Part shown: piece by piece, positions 63,781-64,000 of the stretch
Position numbering within the stretch: position 1 is the first letter of the stretch
Layout of the letters: each line of letters starts with the position of its first letter
Source of the DNA: Brachymonas wangyanguii
GTDB taxonomy: Bacteria > Pseudomonadota > Gammaproteobacteria > Burkholderiales > Burkholderiaceae_C
Assembly: GCF_045055315.1 (NCBI RefSeq)
Contig: NZ_CP173677.1
Coordinates: 248,001-312,000, forward strand
Length of the DNA stretch: 64,000 bases
Direction of reading: 5' to 3'
Notes under the pieces: model-generated
The model's input: only the letters and a program-made list of their open reading frames with translations
What the model was told of the DNA's origin: nothing
Databases searched by the model: none
Translations under genes and position numbers: made by a program

Positions 63781-64000
63781 ATGAGTACCCATCAACACGC
63801 ATTCCAGGCCGAAGTCGCACAACTGCTGCATCTGGTCACCCACTCCCTGTATTCCAACCCCGACATCTTCGTGCGCGAGCTGATCAGCAACGCGTCCGAT
63901 GCCAGCGACAAGCTGCGTTTCGAGGCGCTGGAGCAGCCCGAACTGTACGAAGGTGATGCCACGCTGCAAGTGCATGTGGCGATCGACAAGGCGGCCAAGA
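63781..64000 (+). CDS. htpG: Chaperone HtpG (Hsp90), N-terminal part (cut by window edge)
   Basis: The first 73 residues of the bacterial Hsp90. The start MSTHQHAFQAEVAQLLHLVT and HSLYSNPDIFVRELISNASD ASDKLR are those of the ATP-binding GHKL domain; the glutamate in VRELISNASD is the catalytic base and the asparagine binds magnesium-ATP. The rest of the gene (about 560 residues) lies beyond the window. The gene starts directly behind a sigma-32-like promoter and diverges from the M48 protease gene. Confidence 0.96.
   Translation, partial: MSTHQHAFQAEVAQLLHLVTHSLYSNPDIFVRELISNASDASDKLRFEALEQPELYEGDATLQVHVAIDKAAK

Overview
The window is a GC-rich, densely coded chromosomal segment of a betaproteobacterium, most likely a member of the Burkholderiales. 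The genus cannot be fixed from the sequence alone. The assignment rests on an aldehyde-dehydrogenase-only paaN at the head of a paaN-G-H-I-K-J-F-ABCDE operon, a liv-type ABC transporter cluster flanked by two acyl-CoA-ligase-like genes and a divergent Crp/Fnr regulator, a minCDE locus, and a ubiTUV cluster. I see no rRNA, tRNA, insertion sequence, prophage or CRISPR array; all but a few genes belong to well-known families.

Layout. 1-13.5 kb: housekeeping and transport genes (end of proC, a BenE-type permease, gshB, a DUF302-like gene, a lipoprotein di-heme cytochrome c peroxidase, tgt and queA with a small exported-protein gene between them, a TauD-like oxygenase, recG, a NUDIX hydrolase, a TauE-type exporter, nnrS). 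13.6-25 kb: an MgtC-like membrane protein, a GT4 glycosyltransferase, an ABC exporter, minCDE, and a MacA-MacB-outer-membrane-factor tripartite efflux operon. 25-30 kb: an imino-acid reductase-like gene, a zinc alcohol dehydrogenase, a GST coupled to an unusual DsbA-fold protein, and rdgC. 30-39.7 kb: the liv ABC transporter operon with two AMP-forming-ligase homologues and a Crp/Fnr-type regulator. 39.7-41.1 kb: an RsuA-family pseudouridine synthase. 41.4-53.1 kb: the complete core of the aerobic-hybrid phenylacetate pathway, closed by two terminators. 53.7-60.6 kb: an aromatic-acid:H+ symporter-type MFS gene, then a compact seven-gene operon (DUF2249, ubiU, ubiV, ubiT, a DGC zinc protein, ubiX, ubiD) for oxygen-independent ubiquinone synthesis. 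60.7-64 kb: recQ, an M48 lipoprotein protease and the start of htpG behind a sigma-32-like promoter.

How it fits together. The genes describe a facultative organism that degrades aromatic acids with oxygen (paa operon) and respires without it (UbiTUV quinone hydroxylation, NnrS, DUF2249). Three FNR-type palindromes support this. One overlaps the likely paa promoter, one sits between the likely promoter and the start codon of the MFS gene, and a weaker one lies at a class-II-like position in front of the ubi operon. The suggested pattern is anaerobic repression of aromatic catabolism and activation of anaerobic quinone synthesis; this is inference from site position only. The least explained items are the duplicated YCDPVTG-x-C motif in the DsbA-like protein, the liv-cluster PaaK homologue without a canonical ATP-binding P-loop, and the small exported protein behind two back-to-back palindromes.
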